Of a stretch of DNA of 64,000 nt, positions 40,230-50,263 are shown piece after piece (positions within the stretch are counted from its first letter, which is position 1; every line of letters begins with the position of its first letter). The notes beneath the pieces are model-generated. The model was not told the DNA's origin, searched no databases, and worked only from the letters and a program-made list of their open reading frames with translations. Both the position numbers and the translations under genes were made by a program. This DNA comes from Betaproteobacteria bacterium (GTDB taxonomy: Bacteria > Pseudomonadota > Gammaproteobacteria > Burkholderiales > SG8-41), in the NCBI GenBank assembly GCA_028292435.1, contig JAQGMI010000176.1, positions 1 to 64,000 of the forward strand. The letters are read 5' to 3'.

Positions 40230-41182
40230 CAAGACTGGCGGCGCTGCTGTTGCTGTCGATGACGTTGGCGGCGAGCGCGCAGGATTACCCGACGCGGCCG
40301 ATTCGCATCATCGTGCCGAGCACCGCTGGCGGCAGCGTGGATACGATGGCGCGCATGGTCGGCACTCACCTTGCCGGGCGCTGGAAGCAACAGGTCGTTG
40401 CCGACAATCGCTCGGGTGCAGGCGGCGTTATTGCCGCCGAGATCACCGCCAAGGCGGCACCCGACGGCTACACGCTGATCATGGCGACGATTGCCTCGAT
40501 GGTGACGAACGTCAGCCTCACGCGAAATCTCCCATACGATCCGGTGCGCGACTTCGCACCCGTCACGCTCGTCGCCTCGCAGCAGATCGTGTTGATCGTC
40601 AATCCCGCGGTTCCCGCGAAGTCCGTGCAGGAACTGATCGCGCTCGCCAAGGCGAAGCCGGGTCAACTTACGTTCGCCTCCGCCGGCAACGGCTCGGGCG
40701 GCCATCTGTCGGGCGAACTGCTGAAGATACTCGCCGGCATCAACCTCACGCACGTGCCGTACAAAGGCATCGCGCCCGCAATTGTCGACGTCATCAGCGG
40801 CCAGGTCTCGATGACATTTACCAGCATCATCTCTGGTACGCCGCACATCAAGTCGGGCCGTACCCGGGCACTCGCCGTCACCGGCGCGCATCGCTCGCCG
40901 GCGCTGCCTGACGTTCCCACGATGATCGAGTCCGGCGTTAAGAGTTACGAGGCGAGCACGTGGTACGGCCTGCTTGCGCCGAAAGCAACGCCGCGCACCA
41001 TCATCACCCGTCTGAACCGCGAGGTCGTTGCGATTGTCAATCTGCCTGAAGTCAGGTCGCAACTGCTGGCCGAAGGCGCCGAACCGGTTGGCAACACCGC
41101 CGATGAATTTGGCGCCATCATCAAGGCCGATATTGCCAAATGGGGCAAGGTGATACGTGAAGCGGGATTGCGCGCAGAATAA
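40226..41182 (+). CDS. Bug/TctC-family periplasmic solute-binding protein, 318 aa
   Basis: It starts at GTG 40226 inside the lyase's stop codon region, so it relies on translational coupling. The signal ends near residue 18 (LAASA|QDYP). Canonical pocket YPTRPIRIIVPSTAGG, then SVDTMAR. Second-domain SAGNGSGGHLSGELL and PYKGIAPAIVDVISG are typical. Full length. The coupling to an isocitrate-lyase-family enzyme is the clearest receptor-enzyme pairing in the window. Confidence 0.92.
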   Translation: MTRLAALLLLSMTLAASAQDYPTRPIRIIVPSTAGGSVDTMARMVGTHLAGRWKQQVVADNRSGAGGVIAAEITAKAAPDGYTLIMATIASMVTNVSLTRNLPYDPVRDFAPVTLVASQQIVLIVNPAVPAKSVQELIALAKAKPGQLTFASAGNGSGGHLSGELLKILAGINLTHVPYKGIAPAIVDVISGQVSMTFTSIISGTPHIKSGRTRALAVTGAHRSPALPDVPTMIESGVKSYEASTWYGLLAPKATPRTIITRLNREVVAIVNLPEVRSQLLAEGAEPVGNTADEFGAIIKADIAKWGKVIREAGLRAE

Positions 41183-41197
41183 AGCCGCGCGGCCGAA

Positions 41198-41254
41198 TGT
41201 AACAAGCCTGTTACACAACGACCGTTTTCGACGCATCTTTACTGCAGAAAACGG
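41198..41254. promoter_or_regulatory. Two inverted repeats upstream of the plus-strand efflux operon
   Basis: TGTAACA (41198-41204) and TGTTACA (41209-41215) form a 7-4-7 palindrome. Next, CCGTTTTC (41222-41229) and GAAAACGG (41247-41254) form an 8-bp inverted repeat with a 17-base spacer. Both lie between the Bug stop (41182) and the adaptor ATG (41311). The first resembles a dimeric repressor site, but no regulator gene is in the window. Confidence 0.55.
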
Positions 41255-41310
41255 CGTTTCAAATTAAGATACCCGATTGCCGCGTGAGACGGTACGAGGG
41301 AACAGCACGA

Positions 41311-42537
41311 ATGGCATCGATGCTCAAAATGAGCCGCACCCGGTTGGTATTTATCGTCGTCACTTTTATCGTGCTGGTGGCGGCGGTCGCATGGCGCTCC
41401 GGCTTTCACGTTACCAAGGCGGCTGACACGACCAAAGGCGGCCCTCCGCCGGTGCCGGTGACGACAGCTATCGTCAAGGCGCAGGACATTCCGACCTATC
41501 TCTCCGGTATTGGTTCCGTCAGCCCGCTGTACGCGGTCACGATCAAGGCGCGCGTCGACGGCCAGCTCGATAAAGTATTGTTCAGCGAAGGCCAGGATGT
41601 CAAAGCCGGCACGGTGCTCGCGCAGATCGATCCGCGTCCGTTGCAGGCACAACTTGAACTCGCGCAGGCGCAGCAGGCGCGCGATGCGGCGCAGCTTAAA
41701 AACGGCATGATGGATCTCGAGCGTTACACGACGCTGTGGAAGCAGGATTCGATCGCGCAGCAGACGCTGGCAACGCAGCAGGCCACCGTCGACCAGTTGA
41801 AAGCGACGGTGCAGGCCGACCAGGCGACCATCGACAACGCCAAAGTTCAGCTCGACTACACCACGATCCGGGCGCCGATCAGCGGACGCACCGGCGTGCG
41901 GCTGGTCGATCCGGGCAACATCGTGCGCGCCGCCGACAACATCGGCATCGTCAGCATCAACCAGATCGATCCGATCGCCGTGGTGTTCACGCTGCCCGAA
42001 GACCGCTTTCAGGATATTAACCGCGCGATGCGGGAACATGGCCGCACAGCGCTTGAAGTGCAGGCCTTCGCGCGCGAGGACAACACGCTGCTCGGCACCG
42101 GCAAGTTGATGCTCGTCAACAACCAGATCGACACCACGACCGGAACGGTGCAATTGAAAGCGCAGTTCGCCAACGGCCCGCACAAGCTATGGCCGGGCCA
42201 ATACGTGAACGTCCATCTGATGATGGGCACGCGCAGCCAGGCGGTGACGGTGCCGGCTTCGGTCGTGCAGCGCGGCCCCAACGGACTTTTCGCTTACGTC
42301 GTTAACGCCGACGAAACCGCCGCCGTGCGCCCGATCCGGGTCGGCCCGATTCAGGACGGCACCGCCATCATCGAAGAAGGACTTGAAGCCGGCATCCGCG
42401 TCGTCAGCGACGGCCAGTACAAGCTGAAACCCGGCGTCAAAGTCGCCGAAGTGAAACCTGCGGATGCGGCGCCGGGCAAAGGCGCCGGCAAAGACAAGGC
42501 GCGCAAGGACGCAGCCAAGAAAGCCGCGCCCGAGTGA
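41311..42537 (+). CDS. RND efflux periplasmic adaptor (MdtA-like), 408 aa
   Basis: I use the ATG at 41311, preceded by GAGGGA; an in-frame GTG at 41284 is less likely. One N-terminal membrane anchor (residues about 10-28), then lipoyl and coiled-coil hairpin: SVSPLYAVTIKARVDGQLDKVLFSEGQDVKAG in two halves, and a long helix rich in Gln/Ala (LELAQAQQARDAAQLKNG). Barrel motifs IRAPISGRTGVRLVDPGN and KLWPGQYVNVHLMMG follow. A Lys/Ala-rich tail ends the protein. Overlaps the pump gene (GTGA). Confidence 0.92.
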   Translation: MASMLKMSRTRLVFIVVTFIVLVAAVAWRSGFHVTKAADTTKGGPPPVPVTTAIVKAQDIPTYLSGIGSVSPLYAVTIKARVDGQLDKVLFSEGQDVKAGTVLAQIDPRPLQAQLELAQAQQARDAAQLKNGMMDLERYTTLWKQDSIAQQTLATQQATVDQLKATVQADQATIDNAKVQLDYTTIRAPISGRTGVRLVDPGNIVRAADNIGIVSINQIDPIAVVFTLPEDRFQDINRAMREHGRTALEVQAFAREDNTLLGTGKLMLVNNQIDTTTGTVQLKAQFANGPHKLWPGQYVNVHLMMGTRSQAVTVPASVVQRGPNGLFAYVVNADETAAVRPIRVGPIQDGTAIIEEGLEAGIRVVSDGQYKLKPGVKVAEVKPADAAPGKGAGKDKARKDAAKKAAPE

Positions 42538-45500
42538 ACATCTCCGCGGCCTTCATCAATCGTCCGATCGGCACGTCGCTGCTCGCTGTCGCGATGTTTC
42601 TGATCGGCGCCGCCGCGTGGCCGCTGCTGCCGGTCGCCCCCCTGCCGCAGGTCGACTTCCCGACGATCCAGGTGCAGGCGCAGTTTCCAGGCGCAAGCCC
42701 CGAGACGATGGCGTCCAACGTCGCCACGCCGCTCGAGCGCTATTTTTCGCTGATCGCGGGATTGACCGAAATGACGTCGACGAGCTACTTCGGCTCGACG
42801 GTCATCGTGCTGCAGTTCGATTTGAATCGCAGCATCGAATCGGCCGCCGTCGACGTGCAGGCGGCAATCAATGCCGCGGCGGGGCAACTCCCGGCGAATC
42901 TGCCTAATCCGCCGACATATCGCAAAGTAAATCCGGCGGACCGGCCGATCCTGATCATGGGCGTGAGTTCGGAAACGCTGCCGCTCACGCAGGTTTCGGA
43001 TTTTGCCGACAGCATCGTTGCGCAGCAGATATCCCAGTTGGCGGGCGTCGGCCAGGTCAGCATCTTCGGCCAGCAGAAGCCGGCCGTGCGGATTCAGGTC
43101 GATCCGGGAAAAATATCCGGCCTGGGCCTGAGCCTTGAAGACATTCGTGCGCAGATCGCTGCCGCCACGGTGAACACGCCGAAAGGCGCGTTCGACGGCC
43201 AGAAACAAAGCGTCACCGTCTACGACAACGACCAGCTTTTCACCGCCAATGCGTGGGACGAGGTGATCGTCGCTTATCGCGGCGGCGCACCGATCCGGGT
43301 GCGTGATATCGGCGATGCGGTCGATGGGCCGGAAAACGTGAAGCTCGCGGCGTCGGCCTACGCGGGTGCCGGCGGTGACGACGACGCAAAACAGCTCGCC
43401 AATGGCCGCACCATATTGCTTGCCGTGTTCAAGCAGCCGGGCGCGAACGTAATCGAGACCGTCGACGGCATCAAGGCGGCGATGCCGCGCGTGCAGCGCG
43501 CGATTCCGCCGGCGGTGAAAATCGGCATTATCTCGGACCGCACCCAGACCATCCGGGCTTCGGTGCATGACGTCGAATTCACGCTGATCCTGACTATCGT
43601 GCTCGTCGTGATCGTCATTTTTATTTTCCTGCGCAATGTCGTCGCGACGCTGATCCCGAGCGCCACCGTGCCGCTCGCGATTCTCGGCACCGCAGCGGCG
43701 ATGTATCTCGTCGGCTACAGTCTCGACAATCTGTCGTTGATGGCGCTGACCATCTCGGTCGGCTTCGTCGTCGACGATGCGATCGTGATGCTCGAAAACA
43801 TCTACCGTCACGTCGAGAACGGCATGCCGGCGCATGAGGCGGCGATGAAGGGCGCGGAAGAAATCGGCTTCACGATTATTTCGATTTCGGTGTCGCTGGT
43901 CGCCGTCTTCATCCCGCTCCTGCTGATGGGCGGCATCATTGGCCGGCTGTTTCGCGAGTTCGCCGTTACGGTAACTATCACGATCGCGATCTCGGTCATC
44001 GTCTCACTCACCCTGACGCCGATGCTGTGCTCGCGCTACCTCAAGCACCACGACAAGCAGGAGGGGCACGGCCGCCTGTTCATGTGGTTTGAAAAAAGCT
44101 TCGATCGCATGCTCGCGGCGTACGAACGCGGCCTGCACGTGGTAATGCGGCACCAGCCGCTGACGCTCGCCGTATTTTTAGCGACCGTGATCGCGACCGT
44201 TGCGCTGTACATCTACATACCGAAAGGCTTCTTCCCGCAGCAGGACACGGGTTTCATCCAGGCGATCGCTGAAGCGGGACAGGACATCTCATTCCAGGCG
44301 ATGACCGAGCGCGCGGTCGCGGTGGCCGACATCGTGCGCCAGGACCCGGATGTGTACAGCGTCGGCAACTCGTTAGGCTCGAACGCCGCCAACACGGGCA
44401 ATTTCTTCATCACCCTGAAATCGCGCGACGCCGGTCGCAAAACCGATGCAGCCGAAATCCTGGCGCGCCTGAGGCGCAAGCTCAATGCGGTACAAGGCAT
44501 CAATCTTTATATGCAGGTTGCACAGGACGTCAACATGGGCGGCCGGATTGCGCGCACGCAGTATCAGTACACGATGACGGACGCGAACATCGCCGAGTTG
44601 AGCGAATGGGCGCCGCGCATACTCGAGCGGCTGCGCCAGTTGCCGCAGCTGACCGACGTGGTATCCGATCAGCAGACGAATGCGGCGGCAGTGAATCTGA
44701 CCATCGATCGCGATCGCGCGTCGAGCTACGGCATCACGCCGGCGATGATTAACGCAACGATCTACGACGCGATCGGGCAGCGCCAGGTCACGCAATTTTT
44801 CACGCAATTAAATTCGTATCGCGTGATTCTCGAAGTGACGCCGTCGATGCAGCAGGACCCGAGCCTTTTCCAGAAAATCTACGTGACATCGCCGACGACC
44901 GGCAAGCAGATCCCGGTTTCAACATTCGTGAAAGTCGACAACACGAAAACCAATTACCTGTCGATCGCGCACCAGGGCCAGTTTCCGGCAATCACGATCT
45001 CGTTCAATCTCGCGCCCGGCACAGCGCTCGGCGACGCCGTCGACGCAATCCAGACGGCGGTGCCGAGCATTGGCACGCCGTCAACCATTACCGGCGGGTT
45101 CCAGGGCACCGCGCAGGCATTCCAGCGTTCGCTCGCCACGCAGCCGTATCTGATCGCGGCTGCGCTGATCGCCGTCTACATCGTGCTGGGCCTCTTGTAC
45201 GAGAGCTACATCCATCCGCTGACGATCCTGTCGACGCTGCCCTCGGCCGGTGTGGGTGCGCTCCTGATGCTGATCCTTTGCGGCTATGACCTCTCCGTCA
45301 TTGCGCTGATCGGCATCATCCTCTTGATCGGTATCGTGAAGAAGAACGGCATCATGATGGTCGACTTCGCGCTGACCGCGGAACGCGAGCGCGGCTTGTC
45401 GCCCGAAGAATCCATATACCAGGCCTGCGTCCTGCGCTTCCGGCCGATCATGATGACGACGATGTGCGCGATGTTGGCCGGCGTGCCGCTCATGCTTGGC

Positions 45501-45704
45501 ACGGGAACGGGTTCGGAGTTGAGGCGCCCGCTCGGTCTCGCGATGGTTGGCGGTCTCGCCGTGTCGCAGATGCTGACGCTGTTTACGACACCGGTCGTTT
45601 ACCTCTACCTCGACCGTCTGAACAACCGCTTGCGCGGCAAGCGGCATTCAATGCAGGCGGACGCGCTGCCGCCCGCGGTCGCCGCGGAACACCCGCCCGC
45701 CTGA
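42534..45704 (+). CDS. RND multidrug-type efflux pump (HAE1/MdtB-MdtC-like), 1056 aa
   Basis: GTG start overlapping the adaptor's stop. Full-length 12-helix RND transporter. It opens NISAAFINRPIGTSLLAVA, with PLPQVDFPTIQVQAQFPGAS in the first periplasmic loop. The helix-4 proton relay is VGFVVDDAIVMLENI (Asp-Asp, near residue 405). The second half mirrors the first, ending LRRPLGLAMVGGLAVSQMLTLF. It uses proton import to push amphipathic compounds outwards. There is no outer-membrane channel gene in this operon; the channel at 45708 on the other strand, whose stop is three bases away, might serve both pumps. Confidence 0.94.
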   Translation: MNISAAFINRPIGTSLLAVAMFLIGAAAWPLLPVAPLPQVDFPTIQVQAQFPGASPETMASNVATPLERYFSLIAGLTEMTSTSYFGSTVIVLQFDLNRSIESAAVDVQAAINAAAGQLPANLPNPPTYRKVNPADRPILIMGVSSETLPLTQVSDFADSIVAQQISQLAGVGQVSIFGQQKPAVRIQVDPGKISGLGLSLEDIRAQIAAATVNTPKGAFDGQKQSVTVYDNDQLFTANAWDEVIVAYRGGAPIRVRDIGDAVDGPENVKLAASAYAGAGGDDDAKQLANGRTILLAVFKQPGANVIETVDGIKAAMPRVQRAIPPAVKIGIISDRTQTIRASVHDVEFTLILTIVLVVIVIFIFLRNVVATLIPSATVPLAILGTAAAMYLVGYSLDNLSLMALTISVGFVVDDAIVMLENIYRHVENGMPAHEAAMKGAEEIGFTIISISVSLVAVFIPLLLMGGIIGRLFREFAVTVTITIAISVIVSLTLTPMLCSRYLKHHDKQEGHGRLFMWFEKSFDRMLAAYERGLHVVMRHQPLTLAVFLATVIATVALYIYIPKGFFPQQDTGFIQAIAEAGQDISFQAMTERAVAVADIVRQDPDVYSVGNSLGSNAANTGNFFITLKSRDAGRKTDAAEILARLRRKLNAVQGINLYMQVAQDVNMGGRIARTQYQYTMTDANIAELSEWAPRILERLRQLPQLTDVVSDQQTNAAAVNLTIDRDRASSYGITPAMINATIYDAIGQRQVTQFFTQLNSYRVILEVTPSMQQDPSLFQKIYVTSPTTGKQIPVSTFVKVDNTKTNYLSIAHQGQFPAITISFNLAPGTALGDAVDAIQTAVPSIGTPSTITGGFQGTAQAFQRSLATQPYLIAAALIAVYIVLGLLYESYIHPLTILSTLPSAGVGALLMLILCGYDLSVIALIGIILLIGIVKKNGIMMVDFALTAERERGLSPEESIYQACVLRFRPIMMTTMCAMLAGVPLMLGTGTGSELRRPLGLAMVGGLAVSQMLTLFTTPVVYLYLDRLNNRLRGKRHSMQADALPPAVAAEHPPA

Positions 45705-45707
45705 TTA

Positions 45708-47144
45708 TTATTTAACGCTCGAAAGCTGCGTTGCGTCCCAGCCGCCGCCGAGCGCCTGCACGAGCGTCACTGCCGCCACCAGGCGCTGCCCAAGCAGGTT
45801 GACCGCCGTCGCTTCATTGTTCAACTGCGCGGTCTGCACGATGACGACGTTCAGGTAGTTGACCGTGCCCGCCTTGTATTGATTGAGCGTCAATTCGGTC
45901 GACTGGCGCGCGGCCTGCACGGCTTCGGCCTGCACGAGCGCCTCCTGCTCGAGGATGCGCAATGCCGCCAGATTGTCTTCAACCTGCTGGAACGCCGTCA
46001 GTACGGTCTGCCGGTAGGTGGAAACGTTGGCGTCATACGCAGCCTGCGCCTGCTTTGAAACCGCTTTGCGCGAGCCGCCGTCAAATATCGTCTCCGCCAG
46101 CGTCGCACCGAGCGACCAGTAGCGGCTCGGCGCAGTCAGCCAGTCGGGCGGACTGTTGGCGCGAAAGCCGTTGGTCGCGGTGATCGTCAGCGACGGAAAG
46201 TACGCCGCCTGCGCAACGCCGATCTGCGCATTGGAAGCGGCCATCTGGCGCTCGGCCGCCGCGATATCGGGCCGGCGCTCGAGCAGTTGCGATGGCATAC
46301 CGGCTGGAATCGCCGGTATCGCGAGCGCGACCGCTTCGGGCGCCACGCTCAATTCGGCGGGCGGCTTGCCGATGAGAATGGCCATCGCATGCTCGACCTG
46401 CGCGCGCTGCACGCCGATGTCGATCGACTGCGCCTGCGTGCTCTTGAGCTGCGTCTCGGCTTGCACCAGTTCGACGCGAGCGGCAACGCCGGCGTTATAG
46501 CGATTGCGCGTGACCTCCATGGATTTGGAATACGCGGCGACCGAGTCATCGAGCAGGCGCTTGCGCGCGTCGAGCACTCGCAATTGAAAGTAATTGATCG
46601 CGACCTGCGATTGCGCGAGCAGCCGCGCATTCGCGAGATTGGCGGCGCTGGTCTGCGCATTGGCGACGTTGCCTTCGATCGTCCGGCGCACACTGCCCCA
46701 CAAGTCCGGCGCCCACGAAGCGGTCAGCGGCAGGTTGTAAAGATTCGTTGGCACCGGCGAATTACCCGAGGCGCCGACGACGATCGGCGACCGGCTGCGC
46801 GTGACGCCGGCTGAAAGCGCGAGCGTCGGCCATAAGCCCGAACGCGACTGCTCGACCAGCGCTTCGGCCTGGCGCAGCCGCGCTTCGGCGGAGCGCACGT
46901 TTTCGTTGGATAGATTGACCTGGTCCGCAAGCGCATTGAGTTTCGCGTCGCCGAAAATTTCCCACCAGTTGCCGCGACTCACCCCGTCATTGGGCTGCGC
47001 CGGTTTCCAGTCGCCGGCTTCCTTGAACGCCGGCGTGGCCGGCGCCGGCGGCCGCACATAGTTGGGCCCCATCAGGCAGCCGCCGAGAAAAGTCAGCGTG
47101 ACCGCCGCCGTCAGAAGTCGCATACGCGGGAATTTTGTTTTCAT
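45708..47144 (-). CDS. Outer-membrane efflux channel lipoprotein (NodT/OprM family), 478 aa
   Basis: The lipobox LGGC gives lipidated Cys23. LMGPNYVRPPAPATPAFKEA is the conserved NodT start. Two repeats of the OEP helical barrel follow (SRSGLWPTLALSAGVTRS, QAAYFPSLTITATNGFRAN). The family forms trimeric TolC-like tunnels. It is the last gene of a four-gene minus-strand operon; its ATG overlaps the pump at 47141 by four bases. It is convergent with the other RND pump (stops three bases apart). Confidence 0.92.
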   Translation of the reverse strand: MKTKFPRMRLLTAAVTLTFLGGCLMGPNYVRPPAPATPAFKEAGDWKPAQPNDGVSRGNWWEIFGDAKLNALADQVNLSNENVRSAEARLRQAEALVEQSRSGLWPTLALSAGVTRSRSPIVVGASGNSPVPTNLYNLPLTASWAPDLWGSVRRTIEGNVANAQTSAANLANARLLAQSQVAINYFQLRVLDARKRLLDDSVAAYSKSMEVTRNRYNAGVAARVELVQAETQLKSTQAQSIDIGVQRAQVEHAMAILIGKPPAELSVAPEAVALAIPAIPAGMPSQLLERRPDIAAAERQMAASNAQIGVAQAAYFPSLTITATNGFRANSPPDWLTAPSRYWSLGATLAETIFDGGSRKAVSKQAQAAYDANVSTYRQTVLTAFQQVEDNLAALRILEQEALVQAEAVQAARQSTELTLNQYKAGTVNYLNVVIVQTAQLNNEATAVNLLGQRLVAAVTLVQALGGGWDATQLSSVK

Positions 47145-50100
47145 TGTGTCCTCACTACGTGCTCATTTACGGGCTCATTTACATTCTTGCCCGGCCGCCG
47201 GTCCCACATGCGTTGCGACCACAGCCGGAACCGGTCGAGATACAAATACACCACGGGTGTCGTGTAAAGCGTCAACAGCTGGCTCAGGATAAGCCCGCCG
47301 ACGATTGAAATGCCGAGCGGCCGGCGCAATTCCGAACCCTCGCCAAAGCCGAACGCGAGCGGCACAGCACCCAGCAGCGCCGCCATCGTCGTCATCATGA
47401 TCGGCCGGAAACGCAGCAGGCAGGCTTCGAAAATCGCCTCTTCGGGCGGCTTGCCGGTCCTGCGTTCGCTGGCGAGCGCGAAATCGATCATCATGATGGC
47501 GTTCTTTTTGACGATGCCGATGAGCAATATCACGCCGATCAGCGCAATGATACTGAACTCCGTCTGAAAGAGCAGTAGCGCGAGCAGCGCGCCAACGCCG
47601 GCAGAGGGCAGCGTTGACAGAATGGTGAGTGGATGCACGTAGCTTTCGTACAGGATGCCGAGCACGATGTACACGGTCAGTACTGCCGCGAGAATCAGCC
47701 ACGGCTGGCTATCGAGCGACGCCTGGAACGCGCGCGCGGTGCCCTGAAAGCTGCCGTGCAGCGTTGACGGTGCGCCGATCTCGATCATCTTGGCGTTGAT
47801 GACCGCCACCGCATCGGACAGCGAGACGCCGACGGGAAGGTTGAACGATATCGTCGCCGAAGCGAACTGGCCCTGGTGGTTGACCGCCAGCGAGGTATTC
47901 GTCGGCTCGTACGTCGCGAAGGTAGCGAGCGGCACCTGGCCGCGCGTCGGCGATTGGACGTACACGCCTTTCAATGCTTCGGGGCTTTGCCAATACTCCG
48001 GCGCGACTTCCATCACGACGCGGTACTGGTTGAGCGTCGAGTAGATCACCGACACCTGCGCCTGGCCGAACGCGAGATTCAGCGTGCTGTCGATCATCTT
48101 CGGCGTAATGCCCATGCGCGCGGCGGTTTCGCGGTCGATCGTGAGCGTAGTTTGCAGCCCTTTGACCTGCTGGTCGGTGTTCACGTCGGCAAGCTCCGGC
48201 ACGTCTTGCAGCGCGCGCTGCAGCCGCGGCGTCCACGTGCGCAGCGTTTCAAGCTCGTCGGCCTGCAGCGTGAATTGATACGACGCGTTGCTTTGACGTC
48301 CGCCGACGCGAATGTCCTGCACCGGATTCAGAAACAAATTCGCGCCCGGCACTTGAGCGAGCTTCACGCGCAGGCGCGCGACGACCTGGTCGGCGGACAT
48401 CTTGCGCTCGGCGAGCGGCTTCAGGGAGACGAACATGAAGCCGCCGTTGCGCTGGCCGCCGCCGGTAAATCCGGTCACGCTATCGACCGCCGGATCGGCC
48501 TGCACGATGTCGATGAAATCCGCGAGCTTCTGGCGCATCGCCTGAAATGAAATGCTCTGGTCGGCCTGGATGTTGCCCGTCAGACGGCCGGTGTCCTGCT
48601 GCGGGAAGAAACCTTTCGGAATGATGACGTAGAGATAAACGTTGAGGCACACCGTCGCAAGCAGCAGCGAAACGATGAAGCGCGGATGACGCAGCGCCCA
48701 GCCCAGCGACTTTTCGTAGCCGGAAAGAATCCACGTGAACACGCGCTCGCTCGCATGATACAGCCGGCCATGATCGCCCTCGGCCTTCGGCTTGAGCAGG
48801 CGCGCGCACATCATGGGCGTCGTCGTCAGCGACAACACGAGCGAGATTAAAATCGCGACCGACAAGGTCACGGCAAATTCGCGGAACAGGCGGCCGACGA
48901 TACCGCCCATCAGCAGGATCGGGATGAAGACCGCGATCAGCGACACGCTCATCGACAGCACGGTGAAGCCGACTTCGCGCACCCCGGCCAGCGCGGCCTC
49001 GTACGGCGGCAGGCCTTTTTCGATATAACGCGACACGTTTTCAAGCACCACGATCGCATCGTCGACGACGAAGCCGGTGGCGATCGTCAGCGCCATCAGC
49101 GACAGGTTGTTCAGGCTGAAGCCGCACAGGTACATCGCGCCGAAGGTGCCGATCAGCGATACCGGCACGGCGACGCTCGGGATCAGCGTCACGCGCCAGT
49201 CGCGCAGGAAAATGAACACGACGATGATGACGAGAATCATCGAGATGATGAGCGTGCGCTCGACGTCGCGCAGGCTCGCGCGGATGGTCGTCGTGCGCTC
49301 GAGCACGACCTGGACGTCGATTGCCTGCGGGATCGATGCCGCGAGCTGGGGTAATACCTCGCGCACGCGATCGGCGGTCTCGATGATATTGGCGCCGGGC
49401 TGGCGATACAGAATGACGAGCACCGCCGGTTTTCCGTTTGAGATGCCGGCATTGCGCAGATCCTGCACCGAATCGACTACATCGCCCACGTCCGCCAGGC
49501 GTACGGCGGCGCCGTTGCGGTAGGCCACGATCATCGGCAAGTACTCTTTCGCGGTCTTGGCCTGATCATTGGCGTAAATCTGCCATTGCCGTTCGCCGTC
49601 TTCGACCGTGCCCTTCGGCCGGTTCGCATTCGTGGCGTTAATCGCGGTGCGCACCTCGTCCAGGCCAATCGCGTATTTGTTGAGCGCGGTCGGATTCAAC
49701 TCGACGCGCACCGCCGGCAGCGAACTGCCGCCGACCGTCACCTGCCCGATGCCCGCGACTTGCGATAATTTCTGCGCCAGGATGGTCGATGCGGCGTCGT
49801 ACATCTGGCCGCGATCCAGCTTATCGGAGGTCAGCGAAATAATCATCACCGGCGCGTCGGCCGGGTTCACCTTGCGATACGTCGGGTTGCTCGGCAGCCC
49901 GGTCGGCAGCGAGCCACGCGCTGCGTTGATCGCCGCCTGCACGTCGCGCGCCGCGCCGTCGATGTCGCGGCTCAGTTCAAATTGCAGCGTGATGCGCGAG
50001 CTGCCAAGCGAACTTGATGACGTGATTTCGGTTACGCCGGCGATACGCCCCAATGCGCGCTCGAGCGGTGTCGCGACCGTCGCCGCCATCGTTTCCGGAC

Positions 50101-50263
50101 TTGCGCCCGGAAGCGACACGCCAACCGAGATCGTCGGGAAGTCCACTTGCGGCAACGGCGACACGGGCAGCAGCCTGAAAGCCACGATGCCGGCAAGCGC
50201 GAGACCAATCGTCAGCAGCGTGGTCGCAACCTTGCGCCGGACAAATGGTTCCGAGATGTTCAT
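47141..50263 (-). CDS. mdtC: RND efflux pump (MdtC-like), 1040 aa
   Basis: Full-length RND transporter. It begins NISEPFVRRKVATTLLTIGL; PLPQVDFPTISVGVSLPGAS is in loop 1. The proton-relay helix is ATGFVVDDAIVVLENVSRYIEKG. The second-half IGIVKKNAIMMIDFALA is typical. It overlaps both the upstream pump (50260-50263) and the downstream channel gene (47141-47144) by four bases. Being one of two consecutive pump genes after one adaptor fits the MdtBC heteromeric arrangement, in which two different RND subunits make one trimer. Symbol by analogy. Confidence 0.92.
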   Translation of the reverse strand: MNISEPFVRRKVATTLLTIGLALAGIVAFRLLPVSPLPQVDFPTISVGVSLPGASPETMAATVATPLERALGRIAGVTEITSSSSLGSSRITLQFELSRDIDGAARDVQAAINAARGSLPTGLPSNPTYRKVNPADAPVMIISLTSDKLDRGQMYDAASTILAQKLSQVAGIGQVTVGGSSLPAVRVELNPTALNKYAIGLDEVRTAINATNANRPKGTVEDGERQWQIYANDQAKTAKEYLPMIVAYRNGAAVRLADVGDVVDSVQDLRNAGISNGKPAVLVILYRQPGANIIETADRVREVLPQLAASIPQAIDVQVVLERTTTIRASLRDVERTLIISMILVIIVVFIFLRDWRVTLIPSVAVPVSLIGTFGAMYLCGFSLNNLSLMALTIATGFVVDDAIVVLENVSRYIEKGLPPYEAALAGVREVGFTVLSMSVSLIAVFIPILLMGGIVGRLFREFAVTLSVAILISLVLSLTTTPMMCARLLKPKAEGDHGRLYHASERVFTWILSGYEKSLGWALRHPRFIVSLLLATVCLNVYLYVIIPKGFFPQQDTGRLTGNIQADQSISFQAMRQKLADFIDIVQADPAVDSVTGFTGGGQRNGGFMFVSLKPLAERKMSADQVVARLRVKLAQVPGANLFLNPVQDIRVGGRQSNASYQFTLQADELETLRTWTPRLQRALQDVPELADVNTDQQVKGLQTTLTIDRETAARMGITPKMIDSTLNLAFGQAQVSVIYSTLNQYRVVMEVAPEYWQSPEALKGVYVQSPTRGQVPLATFATYEPTNTSLAVNHQGQFASATISFNLPVGVSLSDAVAVINAKMIEIGAPSTLHGSFQGTARAFQASLDSQPWLILAAVLTVYIVLGILYESYVHPLTILSTLPSAGVGALLALLLFQTEFSIIALIGVILLIGIVKKNAIMMIDFALASERRTGKPPEEAIFEACLLRFRPIMMTTMAALLGAVPLAFGFGEGSELRRPLGISIVGGLILSQLLTLYTTPVVYLYLDRFRLWSQRMWDRRPGKNVNEPVNEHVVRTQ

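Noticed and set aside
42351..43835. A 494-codon frame antisense to the plus-strand RND pump
   Set aside because: No motif or signal; shadow of a conserved gene.
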